Positions 34,633-43,202 of a stretch of 64,000 nt of DNA are shown here, in pieces. Below the pieces are notes generated by a model, which saw only the letters and a list, made by a program, of their open reading frames with translations, searched no databases and was not told where the DNA came from. Where the stretch lies: positions 124,001-188,000 of the forward strand of contig JBFWMG010000003.1 of NCBI GenBank assembly GCA_050251715.1, read 5' to 3'. The first letter of the stretch is position 1. Each line of letters begins with the position of its first letter. The DNA comes from JBFWMG01 sp050251715 (GTDB lineage Bacteria > Desulfobacterota > Desulfovibrionia > Desulfovibrionales > Desulfovibrionaceae). The position numbers and the translations under genes were made by a program.

Positions 34633-35872
34633 ACGTGCACCGCTCGACGCGGCTCTGTTTCCGGTTGGGATGCCCAGGTGCTCGTTTCTCAAGTTCCTGG
34701 CTTGGATCGGTTTCATCGGCATGTTCCTGGCCTGGGGCGCGTACGCCATGGGTTGGATCTTTGCCCTTGGCCTGGGCGTGACCGGCCTTGACAACTACTT
34801 CGGGTTCGGGCTGTGGATCACCTTCGACCTGGCGGTCATCGCCCTGGGCGCGGGTGCCTTCTTCAGCGGCCTTCTGCGCTACATCCTGAACATCGATCCG
34901 CTCAAGCACATCATCAACCTGGCGGTTATCGTCGGGTTCATCTGCTACTCCGGCGCCATGCTCGTGCTGGCGCTCGACGTGGGCCAGCCGCTGCGCTCCT
35001 GGTTCGGCTTCTGGCATCCGAACGTGCACTCCATGCTCGTCGAAGTGATGTTCTGCATCAGCTGCTACCTTGGCGTGCTGATTCTTGAGTACGTGCCGAT
35101 CATCCTGGAGAACCGCCAGCTGGACAAGATCAAGCTGATCCACCTGATCTCGCACAACTTCCACGTTGCCATGCCGCTGTTCGCGGGCATCGGCGCGTTC
35201 CTGTCCTTCTTCCACCAGGGCTCCCTGGGCGGCATGTACGGCGTGCTCTTCGGCCGTCCGTACTCCTTCCGCGAAGGCTTCTTCATCTGGCCCTGGACGT
35301 TCTTCCTGTTCGTGCTCTCCGCCGTGGGCTCCGGCCCCATGTTCACCGTGCTGGTGTGCGCGTTCATGGAAAAGCTGACCGGCCGCAAGCTGGTGGATTT
35401 CAAGATCAAGGCTCTCATGGGCAAGATCGCGGGCACCATGCTGCTGGTCTACATCGTCTTCAAGCTCATCGATACGTGGTGGTGGGCGACCGGCACCCTG
35501 ACGTACATGGGCCTGACCTTTGACCAGATGTTCTACGGCACCATCTACGGCAAGTGGCTCATGGTCACCGAGCTTGGTTTCTGCGGCGTGCTGCCCGTGC
35601 TCATGCTGCTGACGCCGTCGATCCGCAACAACCCGGCGCTGCTGTACACGGCGGGCCTGTTGGACTGCATCGGCGTGACCATCAACCGTTACGTGTTCAC
35701 GGTCCAGGGTCTGGCCGCTCCGGTTCTGCCCTTTGACAAGTGGTACACCTATGCCCCGAACTGGGCCGAGTGGGCGCCGTCCTTCCTGGTCATCGCCTAC
35801 GGATTCGTGATCCTGTCCCTGTCCTACCGCTACCTGCCGGTGTTCCCGCAGGAAGCCAAGCTGAACGACTAG
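34616..35872 (+). CDS. qrcD: NrfD/PsrC-like integral membrane subunit QrcD
   Basis: This 418-residue protein has about ten hydrophobic helices and the NrfD-family layout. It begins inside the qrcC 3' end, so translation is coupled. QrcD binds menaquinone on the periplasmic side and is thought to allow charge separation during its reduction. A strong terminator follows. Confidence 0.95.
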   Translation: MANTIKRAPLDAALFPVGMPRCSFLKFLAWIGFIGMFLAWGAYAMGWIFALGLGVTGLDNYFGFGLWITFDLAVIALGAGAFFSGLLRYILNIDPLKHIINLAVIVGFICYSGAMLVLALDVGQPLRSWFGFWHPNVHSMLVEVMFCISCYLGVLILEYVPIILENRQLDKIKLIHLISHNFHVAMPLFAGIGAFLSFFHQGSLGGMYGVLFGRPYSFREGFFIWPWTFFLFVLSAVGSGPMFTVLVCAFMEKLTGRKLVDFKIKALMGKIAGTMLLVYIVFKLIDTWWWATGTLTYMGLTFDQMFYGTIYGKWLMVTELGFCGVLPVLMLLTPSIRNNPALLYTAGLLDCIGVTINRYVFTVQGLAAPVLPFDKWYTYAPNWAEWAPSFLVIAYGFVILSLSYRYLPVFPQEAKLND

Positions 35873-35895
35873 GGCGGATCGTCTCTGGTTATCAC

Positions 35896-35928
35896 GCGGG
35901 GCAGCCTTTGGGCTGCCCCGCTTTTTTT
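35896..35928 (+). terminator. Rho-independent terminator of the qrc operon
   Basis: GCGGGGCAGCC and GGCTGCCCCGC form an 11-bp stem with a 4-nt loop, followed by T7. Confidence 0.92.
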
Positions 35929-35945
35929 GTGCGGGCATGGGCACA

Positions 35946-36030
35946 GGGGTTAGAGCATCCAGGCTTTGAAAAAGATGAGATGCTCTTATGCATTTTGTTG
36001 AAATAATGCTCCATTATTTCACATTGTCAC
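35946..36030 (+). repeat. Dispersed ~80-bp palindromic element, copy 1
   Basis: GGGGTTAGAGCATC, then GATGCTCTT, TGCATTTTGTTGAAATAATG and CATTATTTCA recur in inverted orientation at 41952-42034. The element has internal inverted repeats (GAGCATC/GATGCTC and GAAATAATG/CATTATTTC) and is AT-rich against a GC-rich background. It has no coding capacity; a MITE- or REP-like mobile palindrome is plausible. Confidence 0.7.
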
Positions 36031-36276
36031 ATCGTATCAATGTGACAATGCGCCAGGCTCAAGGATATGGGGGCTGGGAAGGCAGAGAAGAGCGTGTGGC
36101 TTCAGGGGGGAACTGTCGGCAGGGGCCGCTGCCCACGGTCGGCGAGATCAGGAACCTTTGGATCGACGGGCTGCCACAGGGAAGGGGGCCGTGAGGTTTC
36201 ATCGCAAGCCTCTTGCCCGCAGGACTCGGGGCGTGTCGCCCAACCCCGCCTGGCCTGCGGTCAGGCGGCAGCCTCA

Positions 36277-36514
36277 GGCTGCTGACAAACCGCCATCTAT
36301 CGCTGCTGTCCTTATCCGTAAGCCTCGGGGACTCGGCATAAGGGTAAGGTTTCGTGGCTGCAAAAAGCGCAGCCCCTCATGTATGTCTAAATACTGCTTT
36401 GCTCTCGATAGCTGTAACGCTCGAAGACTCGCCTGACAGCTGGACGGTCTTCGGGCCTGCGTTTTTTTTTGCGCCATCGCTGCTGTCGATAGCCGTAAGG
36501 CTCGAAGACTCGCC
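36277..36514. repeat. Repeat cluster in the qrcD-citrate synthase gap
   Basis: A 29-bp word with core GCTCGAAGACTCGCC occurs at 36405-36433 and 36486-36514, with a degenerate copy at 36309-36337. GCTGACAAACCGCCAT and ATCGCTGCTGT at about 36283-36310 recur inverted near 57343-57371. The 750-bp gap 35873-36624 contains only terminators and these repeats; no gene was found. Confidence 0.65.
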
Positions 36515-36578
36515 AACGGCTATCGCTCGCATCTGACGATTTTTCAACAGCTGCCAAATTGGTCTTTGTCAACAATCT

Positions 36579-36603
36579 GAGGCCGCTGCCAGGCAGCGGC
36601 CTC
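36579..36603 (-). terminator. Hairpin downstream of citrate synthase
   Basis: GAGGCCGCTG and CAGCGGCCTC form a perfect 10-bp stem with a 5-nt loop, 21 bp past the stop. It probably ends the citrate synthase mRNA. Confidence 0.7.
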
Positions 36604-36624
36604 ACAACGAAGCGGGCAGGGCGA

Positions 36625-38247
36625 CTAGAGCCCGGAGATGCCGACCTTGCGTTTCTCGATGGGTACGTACGGGCGCGCGTGCGGGCCGGTATAGATCTGG
36701 CGGGGGCGGTGGATGCGCGTGGTGGGATCCAGGGACTCCTCGTGCCAGTGGGCTATCCAGCCGGGCATGCGGCCAATGGCGAACATGACCGGGAACATGG
36801 GCACGGGAATGCCCAGGGCGCGCAGGATGATGCCGGAGTAGAAGTCCACGTTGGGGTAGAGCTTGCGGTCCACGAAGTAGTTGTCGTTGAGCGCCGCGTC
36901 CTCCAGTTCCTGGGCGATTTCGATGAGCACGTCGTCGCTGTCGCCGATGTTGGAGAGCAGGTTGTGCGCCGCCTTCTTGAGCAGTTTCGCGCGCGGGTCG
37001 AAGTTCTTGTAGATGCGGTGGCCAAAGCCCATGAGCCGCATTTCCTTCTTCTTCACCTTGTCCAGGTATTGCTTCACGGTCAGGTCGCCGTCGCGCAGTT
37101 TGCGCAGCATGGTGATGACCTGGGCGTTGGCGCCGCCGTGCAGCCGCCCCCACAGGGCGCACACGCCGGCGGACAGGGAGGCGAACAGGTTGGCCTGCGA
37201 CGAGCCCACCATGCGCACGGTGGAGCAGGAACAGTTCTGCTCGTGGTCCGCGTGCAGGATGAGGAAGAGTGACAGCGCGCGCACGGCGCCCAGCGGCGGT
37301 TCATATGTCTTGAACGGCAGCGAGAACATCATGTGCAGGAAGTTGGTGCAGTAGCGCAGCTTGGGATTGGGATACATGAAGGGCAGGCCGCGCGACTTGC
37401 GGTAGGCGAACGCCGCGATGGTGCGCACCTTGCTGATGATCTTGGCCGTGGCGCGGCGGAATTCGTCCTCGTCCTTGATGTCGTACAGCTCGGGGTGGTA
37501 GCTGCCCAGCGAGTTGAGCACCGCGGAAAGAATGGCCATGGGTTCGCCGTTGGGCGGAAAGCCGTCGAAGTGGTGCAGCAGGTCTTCGTGCAGCATCTCG
37601 TTTTCGCAGAGCATCTCGCTGAAGTTGCTCAGGTCGCCCTGTGTCGGCAGCTCGCCGAATATCAGGAGCATTGCGGTCTCGATAAACGTCGATCGTTCGG
37701 CGATTTCCTCGATGGGATACCCCCGGTAGCGCAGGATGCCTTTTTCACCGTTGACGTAGGTGACGGCGCTTTGGCAGGAGCCCGTGTTGCCATAGCCCGG
37801 GTCAAGGGTGATGAGCCCGGTGTCGTTGCGCAGTTTGGCGCCGTCGATACCGAGTTCGCCCTCCGTGCCCATGATGACGGGGAAGGTGTAGGTCTTGCCG
37901 TTGAAGGTGAGTGTGGCCTCCTGGTCCAACAGCAACGCCCCGCTCTTGGGGGGCTTGGGCAGCTTTGCGGCAGCGGTGCCGGACGCGGCGGCCGAGGCCG
38001 GCGCGGCATCGGATTGCGTGGCCTTGGGCACGTGCGGCGTGGTTTTCTTTTTGGACGATGTGGTGGTCATGGCCTTTCCCTTTTTCGCAGCAGTGGCGGC
38101 CTGGTGGGCGCCGGTCGTGCCGGGCGCCACAACGGCGGTCGATTTGCGGGCGACAGGCGCTGCCTGCTTGATGGCTACGGTGCTATCGGTTCTTTTTTGC
38201 GGCGTAGTGGCCGGTGCTATGCTATCGGTCTGTTGTTTCGACGCCAT
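36625..38247 (-). CDS. gltA: Citrate synthase (GltA-type) with ~105-residue basic N-terminal extension
   Basis: This protein is 540 residues from the ATG behind GGGAGGACTTCC. The catalytic core begins near residue 110 (TLTFNGKTYTFPVIMGTEGELGIDGAKLRNDTG) and contains HADHEQNCSCSTVRMVG, WGRLHGGANAQVI and MGFGHRIYKNFDPRA with the expected His residues. It condenses acetyl-CoA and oxaloacetate. Residues 1-105 are Ala/Thr/Lys/Pro-rich low complexity (TSSKKKTTPHVPKATQSD), absent from typical GltA (about 430 residues). An internal ATG at 38071 with GGGAAAGG upstream could give a shorter 482-residue form. The 360-bp upstream region 38248-38608 contains no gene and presumably its promoter. Confidence 0.94.
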   Translation of the reverse strand: MASKQQTDSIAPATTPQKRTDSTVAIKQAAPVARKSTAVVAPGTTGAHQAATAAKKGKAMTTTSSKKKTTPHVPKATQSDAAPASAAASGTAAAKLPKPPKSGALLLDQEATLTFNGKTYTFPVIMGTEGELGIDGAKLRNDTGLITLDPGYGNTGSCQSAVTYVNGEKGILRYRGYPIEEIAERSTFIETAMLLIFGELPTQGDLSNFSEMLCENEMLHEDLLHHFDGFPPNGEPMAILSAVLNSLGSYHPELYDIKDEDEFRRATAKIISKVRTIAAFAYRKSRGLPFMYPNPKLRYCTNFLHMMFSLPFKTYEPPLGAVRALSLFLILHADHEQNCSCSTVRMVGSSQANLFASLSAGVCALWGRLHGGANAQVITMLRKLRDGDLTVKQYLDKVKKKEMRLMGFGHRIYKNFDPRAKLLKKAAHNLLSNIGDSDDVLIEIAQELEDAALNDNYFVDRKLYPNVDFYSGIILRALGIPVPMFPVMFAIGRMPGWIAHWHEESLDPTTRIHRPRQIYTGPHARPYVPIEKRKVGISGL

Positions 38248-38608
38248 GGAAGTCCTCCCATGTCTGCGGTTGAACAACTGCCCCGCGGGCAGGGAACGTG
38301 GGCAAATGCCGGTGTCCGTGCATCTGCCTTATGTTTGGAGAGTCACTGCGAACCGTGCAAATCGTAACGGTTGAAGGCCGTTGCGTGCGTCCCGCAGCGT
38401 TGCGACGTGCATGGCAACGTGTTGGACAAGGTTCGGCGTGCTATCGGCAAGGGATGGCTTTCCCGAATGTGAAGAAAGTCATACAGCAAGGGCAGGCGTT
38501 TGTCCAGAGGGCAACGTCACGGCTTGACAAATATGACAAAAGCCATTCGGCGCGGTCGGCGTTTTGTGTCGAATAGGCTTATGCTGGAACGGGTTGCGTG
38601 TGCTGCCC

Positions 38609-39160
38609 CTAGAATATGGCGGCTTCGAACCAGAAAAGCCGCGCCTTGGGATCGCGCCAGGCGCCCGGGGGGAGTCCGGCCTTGCGGCAGGTGTGGTCCA
38701 GGAATTCATTTCTGTTCCATCCCCATTCCGTGGCCACCTGGGGCAGCAGCAGGCCGGACTGGTGGCCGCGCTGGATAAGCAGGCCGTGGCGGCCGACCTC
38801 TATGGCCTCGGGGTCGGTGCAGGGGGTGATGGGGCTGAGTACGGACAGTTCGATGGACAGCGCCTCGTACTCGCTTTCCCGCAGAGGGGGGAAGCGGGGG
38901 TCTTCAAAGGCGGCGGACCGGGCCATGGCCGCGATGGTCGCATACAGCGGGGCGTCGCCCACCAGATGGCCGATGCAGCCGCGCAACTGGCCGTTGATCT
39001 TCAGGGTGACAAAGGCGCCCAGATGCTCGCGCAGGCGTTCCGTTGGCGGCGACGGAATGGCGGGCGTTTCGCCGGCCAGCGCGGAAAGAATGGCGAGCCG
39101 CGCGACGTCCATGAGAAACTGTTGCTCGGCACCCGACAGGGAAAAGGTGAAAGCGGCCAT
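38609..39160 (-). CDS. amrA: AmmeMemoRadiSam system protein A (AMMECR1 domain)
   Basis: This protein is 183 residues from MAAFTFSLSGAEQQFLM, behind AGAAGGGGACGCC. The AMMECR1 signature LRGCIGHL is at about residue 60, FEDPRFPPLRESEYEALSIELSVL follows, and it ends with the family's W..DP.A..F.FE pattern. Its partners (Memo-like AmrB and a radical SAM protein) are not adjacent. The biochemical role is unknown, although the family co-occurs with radical SAM chemistry in anaerobes. Confidence 0.88.
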   Translation of the reverse strand: MAAFTFSLSGAEQQFLMDVARLAILSALAGETPAIPSPPTERLREHLGAFVTLKINGQLRGCIGHLVGDAPLYATIAAMARSAAFEDPRFPPLRESEYEALSIELSVLSPITPCTDPEAIEVGRHGLLIQRGHQSGLLLPQVATEWGWNRNEFLDHTCRKAGLPPGAWRDPKARLFWFEAAIF

Positions 39161-39183
39161 GGCGTCCCCTTCTGTGGCGTGCA

Positions 39184-39876
39184 TCAACTTGGGCTATCCA
39201 ACCCGCAAACATCGTTCACGAATTCATTTGCCTGGTCCACGTAGGCATTTATCTCATGCGAAAGCTCGGGTGATATGTCCTTGAAGGCGAGCCCCAGGTA
39301 CAGGCGCTCCTCCTCGTGCTTCACCTTTTTGGTGTCACCCGCAATGTGCACGGCATCCTTTTCGCCAAAGAGCCGGACCTCGACCATGCAGTCCATGGCC
39401 TCCTGGATGTCGGGAAGAAAGGCGGTTTTTTCGTCATTGACCACAAAACGGCAGCCGCCGCAGGAGATGTCGAGCATGGCGCCATGCACCTCCGCGCCGT
39501 CCACAAACAGGACGCAGGGCAGGTAGCATTGGGCGCGGCGATGCTCGCGCAGGCTGACCACCTCGATCTGCGGCGGATAATCGACAAACAGGATGTTGTG
39601 CGGCTTGAAGATGATGGCCTGGATGGGGCTCTCGAAGCCGCACACCTGGCCGCCCCGATGCAGGTAGCGCACGATGAGGGGTTTGTCCTTGTACAGGTGC
39701 TCGCGCAGTTCGAGGCGGGTGGGCATTTGAAAGGCGACGAACTTGTCCGGCTCCCATCCGATAAAGCGGGATTTGAACCGTTCGCCAATGCCGTGTGGTT
39801 CGAGCACTGCTTGCGTGCCGACCTGGAAGTCGGGCCGCATGATCGAGCTGCGCCGGTTCATTTTTGCTTGTTCCAT
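39184..39876 (-). CDS. PilZ domain protein (YcgR-like flagellar brake family)
   Basis: This protein is 230 residues from MEQAKMNRRSS, behind a GGGGGGG Shine-Dalgarno stretch. The N-terminal half is a YcgR/PilZN-type beta domain (FQVGTQAVLEPHGIGERFKSRFIGWEPD). The C-terminal half is a PilZ domain with the c-di-GMP contacts RxxxR in LREHRRAQCYLP and DxSxxG in LDISCGGCRF. It likely binds c-di-GMP and modulates motility or surface traits. It is not in a flagellar operon here. Confidence 0.9.
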   Translation of the reverse strand: MEQAKMNRRSSIMRPDFQVGTQAVLEPHGIGERFKSRFIGWEPDKFVAFQMPTRLELREHLYKDKPLIVRYLHRGGQVCGFESPIQAIIFKPHNILFVDYPPQIEVVSLREHRRAQCYLPCVLFVDGAEVHGAMLDISCGGCRFVVNDEKTAFLPDIQEAMDCMVEVRLFGEKDAVHIAGDTKKVKHEEERLYLGLAFKDISPELSHEINAYVDQANEFVNDVCGLDSPS

Positions 39877-40007
39877 GTCCCCCCCGTCCATTCCGTCCGT
39901 GTGCGCGAAAGCGGTGTGTCCTTGCGCGCGTGGGCAAATGCGCTTCCCTTGTACCCAGAATAGCGCGGGGGGGCAACCGTGTCCCACGCGTGACCGGCTT
40001 TGCCAGG

Positions 40008-40214
40008 TCAGTTCATCGAGAGCAACCTGTTGAGCTTGGCAAAGGTGTAGCGGTCTCCCTTGCCGTCGAACCAGTCGGCGGCGGTGGCGACCGAGGTGAG
40101 CAGGCGGTTCTTGTTCTCGTCGTTCTGATCGGTGTGGAAGCGGTGGGCGATGGCGAACACCAGGTGCAGGATCTCGTGTTCCTTTTGTTCGATGCAGATC
40201 AGGTCGTGGGGCAT
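40008..40214 (-). CDS. Small hypothetical protein
   Basis: This protein is 68 residues from MPHDLICIEQKEHEIL, preceded by AAGGAGAACCGCC, a convincing ribosome binding site. It is predicted all-helical, His/Glu/Asn-rich, with no signal or membrane segment. It is not recognised. It is transcribed toward the PilZ gene, from which it is separated by 131 bp. Confidence 0.6.
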   Translation of the reverse strand: MPHDLICIEQKEHEILHLVFAIAHRFHTDQNDENKNRLLTSVATAADWFDGKGDRYTFAKLNRLLSMN

Positions 40215-40324
40215 GGCGGTTCTCCTTGGTGTGGGGTGGGAAACAATTGCTGGCATGCCACGTGCAATAGTCAGGATGGCAACCGGTCACCGGCTGCCAA
40301 CAGTGCCAGGCAAGGAGGCATGAC

Positions 40325-40954
40325 ATGAGTATAAGCTCTCTGAATCTTTCTGGATATTCATACAATTCCAAGTCTCTCCTCGACATGCTGGAGGAAACGG
40401 AGTCGGAAAGTTCTTCCTCCTCCGTGTCCAGCGGCGCGTTGTCTTCATACGGCAGCGGCACCACAACCATGGCGGGCATCAAGCAAAAGGTGGAGTCCCT
40501 TTTGGCGGATATCGACCCTGGAGAGGACGGCAAGCTGACCATGGATGATATCGAGGCCGCGCGGGACGAGCTGCTGGATGGGTTCACCAGCACCATCAAG
40601 GGCGACCTGCTGGCGCTCGGCGTGGACGAGGATATTGAGTTCACCCTTGGCATGGACAGCTCGGGCGCGCTCATCGTCAACTCCTCCCATCCGGACAAGG
40701 AGACGATCCAGTCCTATCTGGACGCCAATCCAGACCTGGCGGACGACTACGAAGACATCCAGACCTTGACGAAATTCACCAACATGGCCGGATCCAGCAG
40801 GTCGAGCGCGGCGATACGCAATGATATCCAGGCCAGCAACATCGATCTCATCATGGGCACCGACGAGTCCGACTGGTTCAGCCAGAATTCCATGCTGCTG
40901 CGCTACGCGAGCGGCACGGTATCCTCCTATTCCGGGCTCAACATCACGGTGTAG
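40325..40954 (+). CDS. Hypothetical Ser-rich protein with EF-hand-like loop
   Basis: This 209-residue protein sits behind a strong CAAGGAGGCATGAC. After a Ser-rich N-terminus (about 1-45) it has DIDPGEDGKLTMDDIEAARDEL (near 62-84), an EF-hand-like DxDxxxDGxLTxxDIxxxxxE calcium loop, then a mixed domain ending LRYASGTVSSYSGLNITV. There is no signal peptide. Proteins of this style occur in Desulfovibrionaceae without a known role; calcium binding is an inference from the loop. Confidence 0.65.
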   Translation: MSISSLNLSGYSYNSKSLLDMLEETESESSSSSVSSGALSSYGSGTTTMAGIKQKVESLLADIDPGEDGKLTMDDIEAARDELLDGFTSTIKGDLLALGVDEDIEFTLGMDSSGALIVNSSHPDKETIQSYLDANPDLADDYEDIQTLTKFTNMAGSSRSSAAIRNDIQASNIDLIMGTDESDWFSQNSMLLRYASGTVSSYSGLNITV

Positions 40955-41194
40955 GGTTTGTGGCCGTACGGCCTCGCCAGCGCGAGGCAGGGGCAGGCCG
41001 TTGCATATCCCAGATCCGGCCCTGTTCGCGGTGCGCTGTCCACGCGCCGGAACGGGGCGTTTTGTTTTGCCATACGGGTAATGCTCCGTGCCGGGGCATT
41101 GGAGTCTGCCGTTGAATAGGATAGCCTATTATCCTTCAAAATCAATATGATGGATAAGAATGGAAGAGCGGGTGCGCCTCGAGTTGGGTATTAG

Positions 41195-41210
41195 TTAGCC
41201 AATTGGCTAA
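41195..41210. promoter_or_regulatory. 16-bp palindrome, candidate operator
   Basis: TTAGCCAA is followed by its exact complement TTGGCTAA, 72 bp before the S24-type repressor gene. A second inverted repeat GCTTGTCA (41212-41219) / TGACAAGC (41248-41255) follows. Together they suggest autoregulation of the repressor. The rest of 40955-41281 has no gene. Confidence 0.6.
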
Positions 41211-41281
41211 TGCTTGTCAAGATGCTGTAAAACATTTAGTTAAAACATGACAAGCAACCACACTCATCTCTGGAGAGGCGC

Positions 41282-41929
41282 ATGGGTTTTTACGATGACT
41301 TCGTGTCCGGTTTGGAGGGCATGATCGGCAAGGGCAAGCCGTTCGCCAACCCCAAGCAGCTTGCCGATGCCTGCGGGGTGAGCCCCATCCAGGTCTGCCG
41401 CTACCTGAAGCGCGAGCGCAAGGCCTACATCCAGGCGTTGGCAAAGATCCTGGACGCCCTGGGCGCCCGGCTCGTCTTTCCCCATAAGGAACCCGCGCCC
41501 GTTGCCAGGGATCCCTTTTTCCCCGTGCCGCACGCCCTGGCGCATCCCTCTGCGGACGGATCGGGGCTTGAGGCCAACCCCGCCGCACCCTACATAGCCT
41601 TTGACCGCGCCTGGCTTGAGCAAAAAGGCGATCCGCACGCCATGCGCCTGCTGCCCGCCTTGGGCGACGCCTTGCTGCCGCGCATCGAAAACAATGACCT
41701 GCTCCTTGTGGACACCTCGCAGACCACGCTTTATGTGGGCCAGGTGTACGCCGTCCGTCTGGACGACGACGTCGTGGTGCGGCGCATCGCCAAGCAGCCC
41801 GGCAAGATACTCCTTGTCAGCGACAATCCCCTCACCGAACCCCGCACCATCCCCCTTGATCTTGATGACCCCGCGCTGGACTGGCAGCCCCTGGGGCGGG
41901 TGGTGTTCGTCACCCGCGACCTGCGCTAG
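41282..41929 (+). CDS. CI/LexA-like (HTH plus S24 domain) repressor lacking catalytic Ser
   Basis: This protein has 215 residues. Residues 20-50 form an HTH (NPKQLADACGVSPIQVCRYLKRERKAYIQALAKIL). Residues about 125-215 form a LexA/CI S24 peptidase fold (NNDLLLVDTSQTTLYVGQVYAVRLDDDVVVRRIAK). The usual GDSM catalytic motif reads LPALGDALLPRI, with Ala in place of the nucleophilic Ser, so self-cleavage should be lost. It may be controlled by a ligand or partner instead. It is solitary, with palindromic operators upstream. Confidence 0.8.
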   Translation: MGFYDDFVSGLEGMIGKGKPFANPKQLADACGVSPIQVCRYLKRERKAYIQALAKILDALGARLVFPHKEPAPVARDPFFPVPHALAHPSADGSGLEANPAAPYIAFDRAWLEQKGDPHAMRLLPALGDALLPRIENNDLLLVDTSQTTLYVGQVYAVRLDDDVVVRRIAKQPGKILLVSDNPLTEPRTIPLDLDDPALDWQPLGRVVFVTRDLR

Positions 41930-41951
41930 CGCATGGTAGCGTTGAAGCAAT

Positions 41952-42034
41952 GCGAGTATTTGAAATAATGAAGCATTATTTCAACAAAATGCAAAAGAGC
42001 ATCTCATTTTTCAAAGTGAAGATGCTCTAACCCC
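41952..42034 (-). repeat. Dispersed ~80-bp palindromic element, copy 2 (inverted)
   Basis: This is the reverse-complement counterpart of 35946-36030, immediately after the S24 repressor gene. GAAATAATG/CATTATTTC and GAGCATC/GATGCTC arms are conserved. It is followed by a C6/G8 hairpin-like stretch (42032-42055). The remaining part up to feoA contains only the Fur box. Confidence 0.7.
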
Positions 42035-42287
42035 CCTGGTTGCCGGGGGGGGGCGCACGGGAAACCTGTCCGCGCCCCGTTTTCTTGCCCACCTGCCTCC
42101 CGCGTCCCGCGTTTTCCGAGGCGCGCGGCGCAGCCTCATGCCCTTGGCCGCCATGCCACCGCGACGGGCCACGCGTTCCTACATCCCGCGAGGGGCACTG
42201 CCGTGTTATTTCCGAATAATGCCTATGGAAAACAGAGGGGCTGGAGGTTTTCTCCCGCATTGGTCTACTATTTGCCGTATTGGAACT

Positions 42288-42302
42288 TGACAATCATTAT
42301 CA
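42288..42302. promoter_or_regulatory. Fur box upstream of feoA
   Basis: TGACAAT-C-ATTATCA fits the 7-1-7 Fur consensus (TGATAATnATTATCA) with one mismatch, 34 bp before the first feoA start. It predicts iron repression of the feo operon. Confidence 0.8.
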
Positions 42303-42335
42303 ACGGGCATAGGTGATACGTGAAAGGAACAACCA

Positions 42336-42575
42336 ATGGCAACCCCCCTACCGCTTGACCAGTTTCCCGTGGGCAGCACGGTGCGCATAGAAACCTTGTG
42401 CGACTGTCCCGAGGCGCGTTCCCGGCTGTGCGCCATGGGGCTCACGCCCGGCACACTGGTGCGTATCGACTCCAACGGGTCCGGCCCGCGCCGCCTGTGC
42501 GTGCGCGACGCCAACCTGGTGCTCGGGGCGGGCTTGTGCCGCAAGGTCATGGGCACCCTGGCGTCGGCGGGCTAG
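42336..42575 (+). CDS. feoA: FeoA-family protein (first copy)
   Basis: This 79-residue SH3-like protein has DQFPVGSTVRIETL, the CAMGLTPGTLVRI core and VLGAGLCRKVMG. Two adjacent Cys in LCDCPEARSRLC are not usual for FeoA. It is the first gene after the Fur box. FeoA is a cytosolic accessory to the FeoB iron transporter. Confidence 0.9.
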   Translation: MATPLPLDQFPVGSTVRIETLCDCPEARSRLCAMGLTPGTLVRIDSNGSGPRRLCVRDANLVLGAGLCRKVMGTLASAG

Positions 42576-42586
42576 GCGGCCGTGCC

Positions 42587-42651
42587 ACAGGCGTGCCTCT
42601 CCTGACAGGCGCGCCTCTCTTGACAGGCGTGCTTCTCTTGACAGGCGGGCG
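42587..42651 (+). repeat. 18-bp tandem repeat, 3.6 copies
   Basis: ACAGGCGTGCCTCTCTTG-type units recur with exact 18-bp phase (ACAG at 42587, 42605, 42623 and 42641), just after the first feoA stop. No product is implied. Confidence 0.75.
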
Positions 42652-42822
42652 TTGCCGCAAGGTGGCGCGGGTGGGCCAGGGCGGTGGTTGCCGTACCAAT
42701 GGTGAGCGGTTCATGCGCGGGGTTTCCCCGCGCGTCGGTTCCGGCCTGGTGGCCAGGGTATGAAGCGGCGAGCCATTCCGGCGCGCTGTTTTTTGTGAAG
42801 ACCAGTGGATTGAGAGGAAAGG

Positions 42823-42990
42823 ATGTTCGATTCCATACTTGTTGTTGCCATTGTCGCGGCGGCGTGCGTGTACCTCGCCCGGCGTTACTTCAGGAGCAAG
42901 TCCGTTGCGGACGGCTGCGGCTGCGGCGGTTGTTCCGGCTGCCACGGAGGCGATTCCCATGGCAAGCACCGTTCCTGTGGGGGCTGCTAG
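42823..42990 (+). CDS. FeoB-associated Cys-rich membrane peptide
   Basis: This 55-residue peptide is too short for simple ORF screens. The start ATG sits behind AGAGGAAAGG. It has a single N-terminal transmembrane helix (ILVVAIVAAACVYLARRYF) and a C-terminal Cys/Gly/His cluster (DGCGCGGCSGCHGG, then CGGC). This matches the small Cys-rich membrane proteins that accompany feoB in many anaerobes. It may bind iron or an Fe-S cluster near FeoB. The 212 bp to the next feoA contain no other gene. Confidence 0.82.
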   Translation: MFDSILVVAIVAAACVYLARRYFRSKSVADGCGCGGCSGCHGGDSHGKHRSCGGC

Positions 42991-43202
42991 CCCCGTCATC
43001 GCGTGCCTTCCACGCGGAGTCCGCTTTGGGAGCGCCTGCAAGAGGGCGGATGCGGCATGAACCCGAGACGGTCATGTCGTCGAAGCCACTGCGGCGGGTG
43101 CATGCGCGAGAGGCCTGCGGCTGGGCCGCAAGACGGGCTCTGATGCGAAACGAAAGATTTTGCCAAGGGCGTAAGCCTTTTTTTAAGGGAGAGCTGTTGA
43201 TA

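Noticed and set aside
42684..43202. N-terminal extension of the second feoA frame
   Set aside because: It overlaps the Cys-rich peptide gene, has no FeoA similarity and lacks a good start, so the ATG at 43203 was used.
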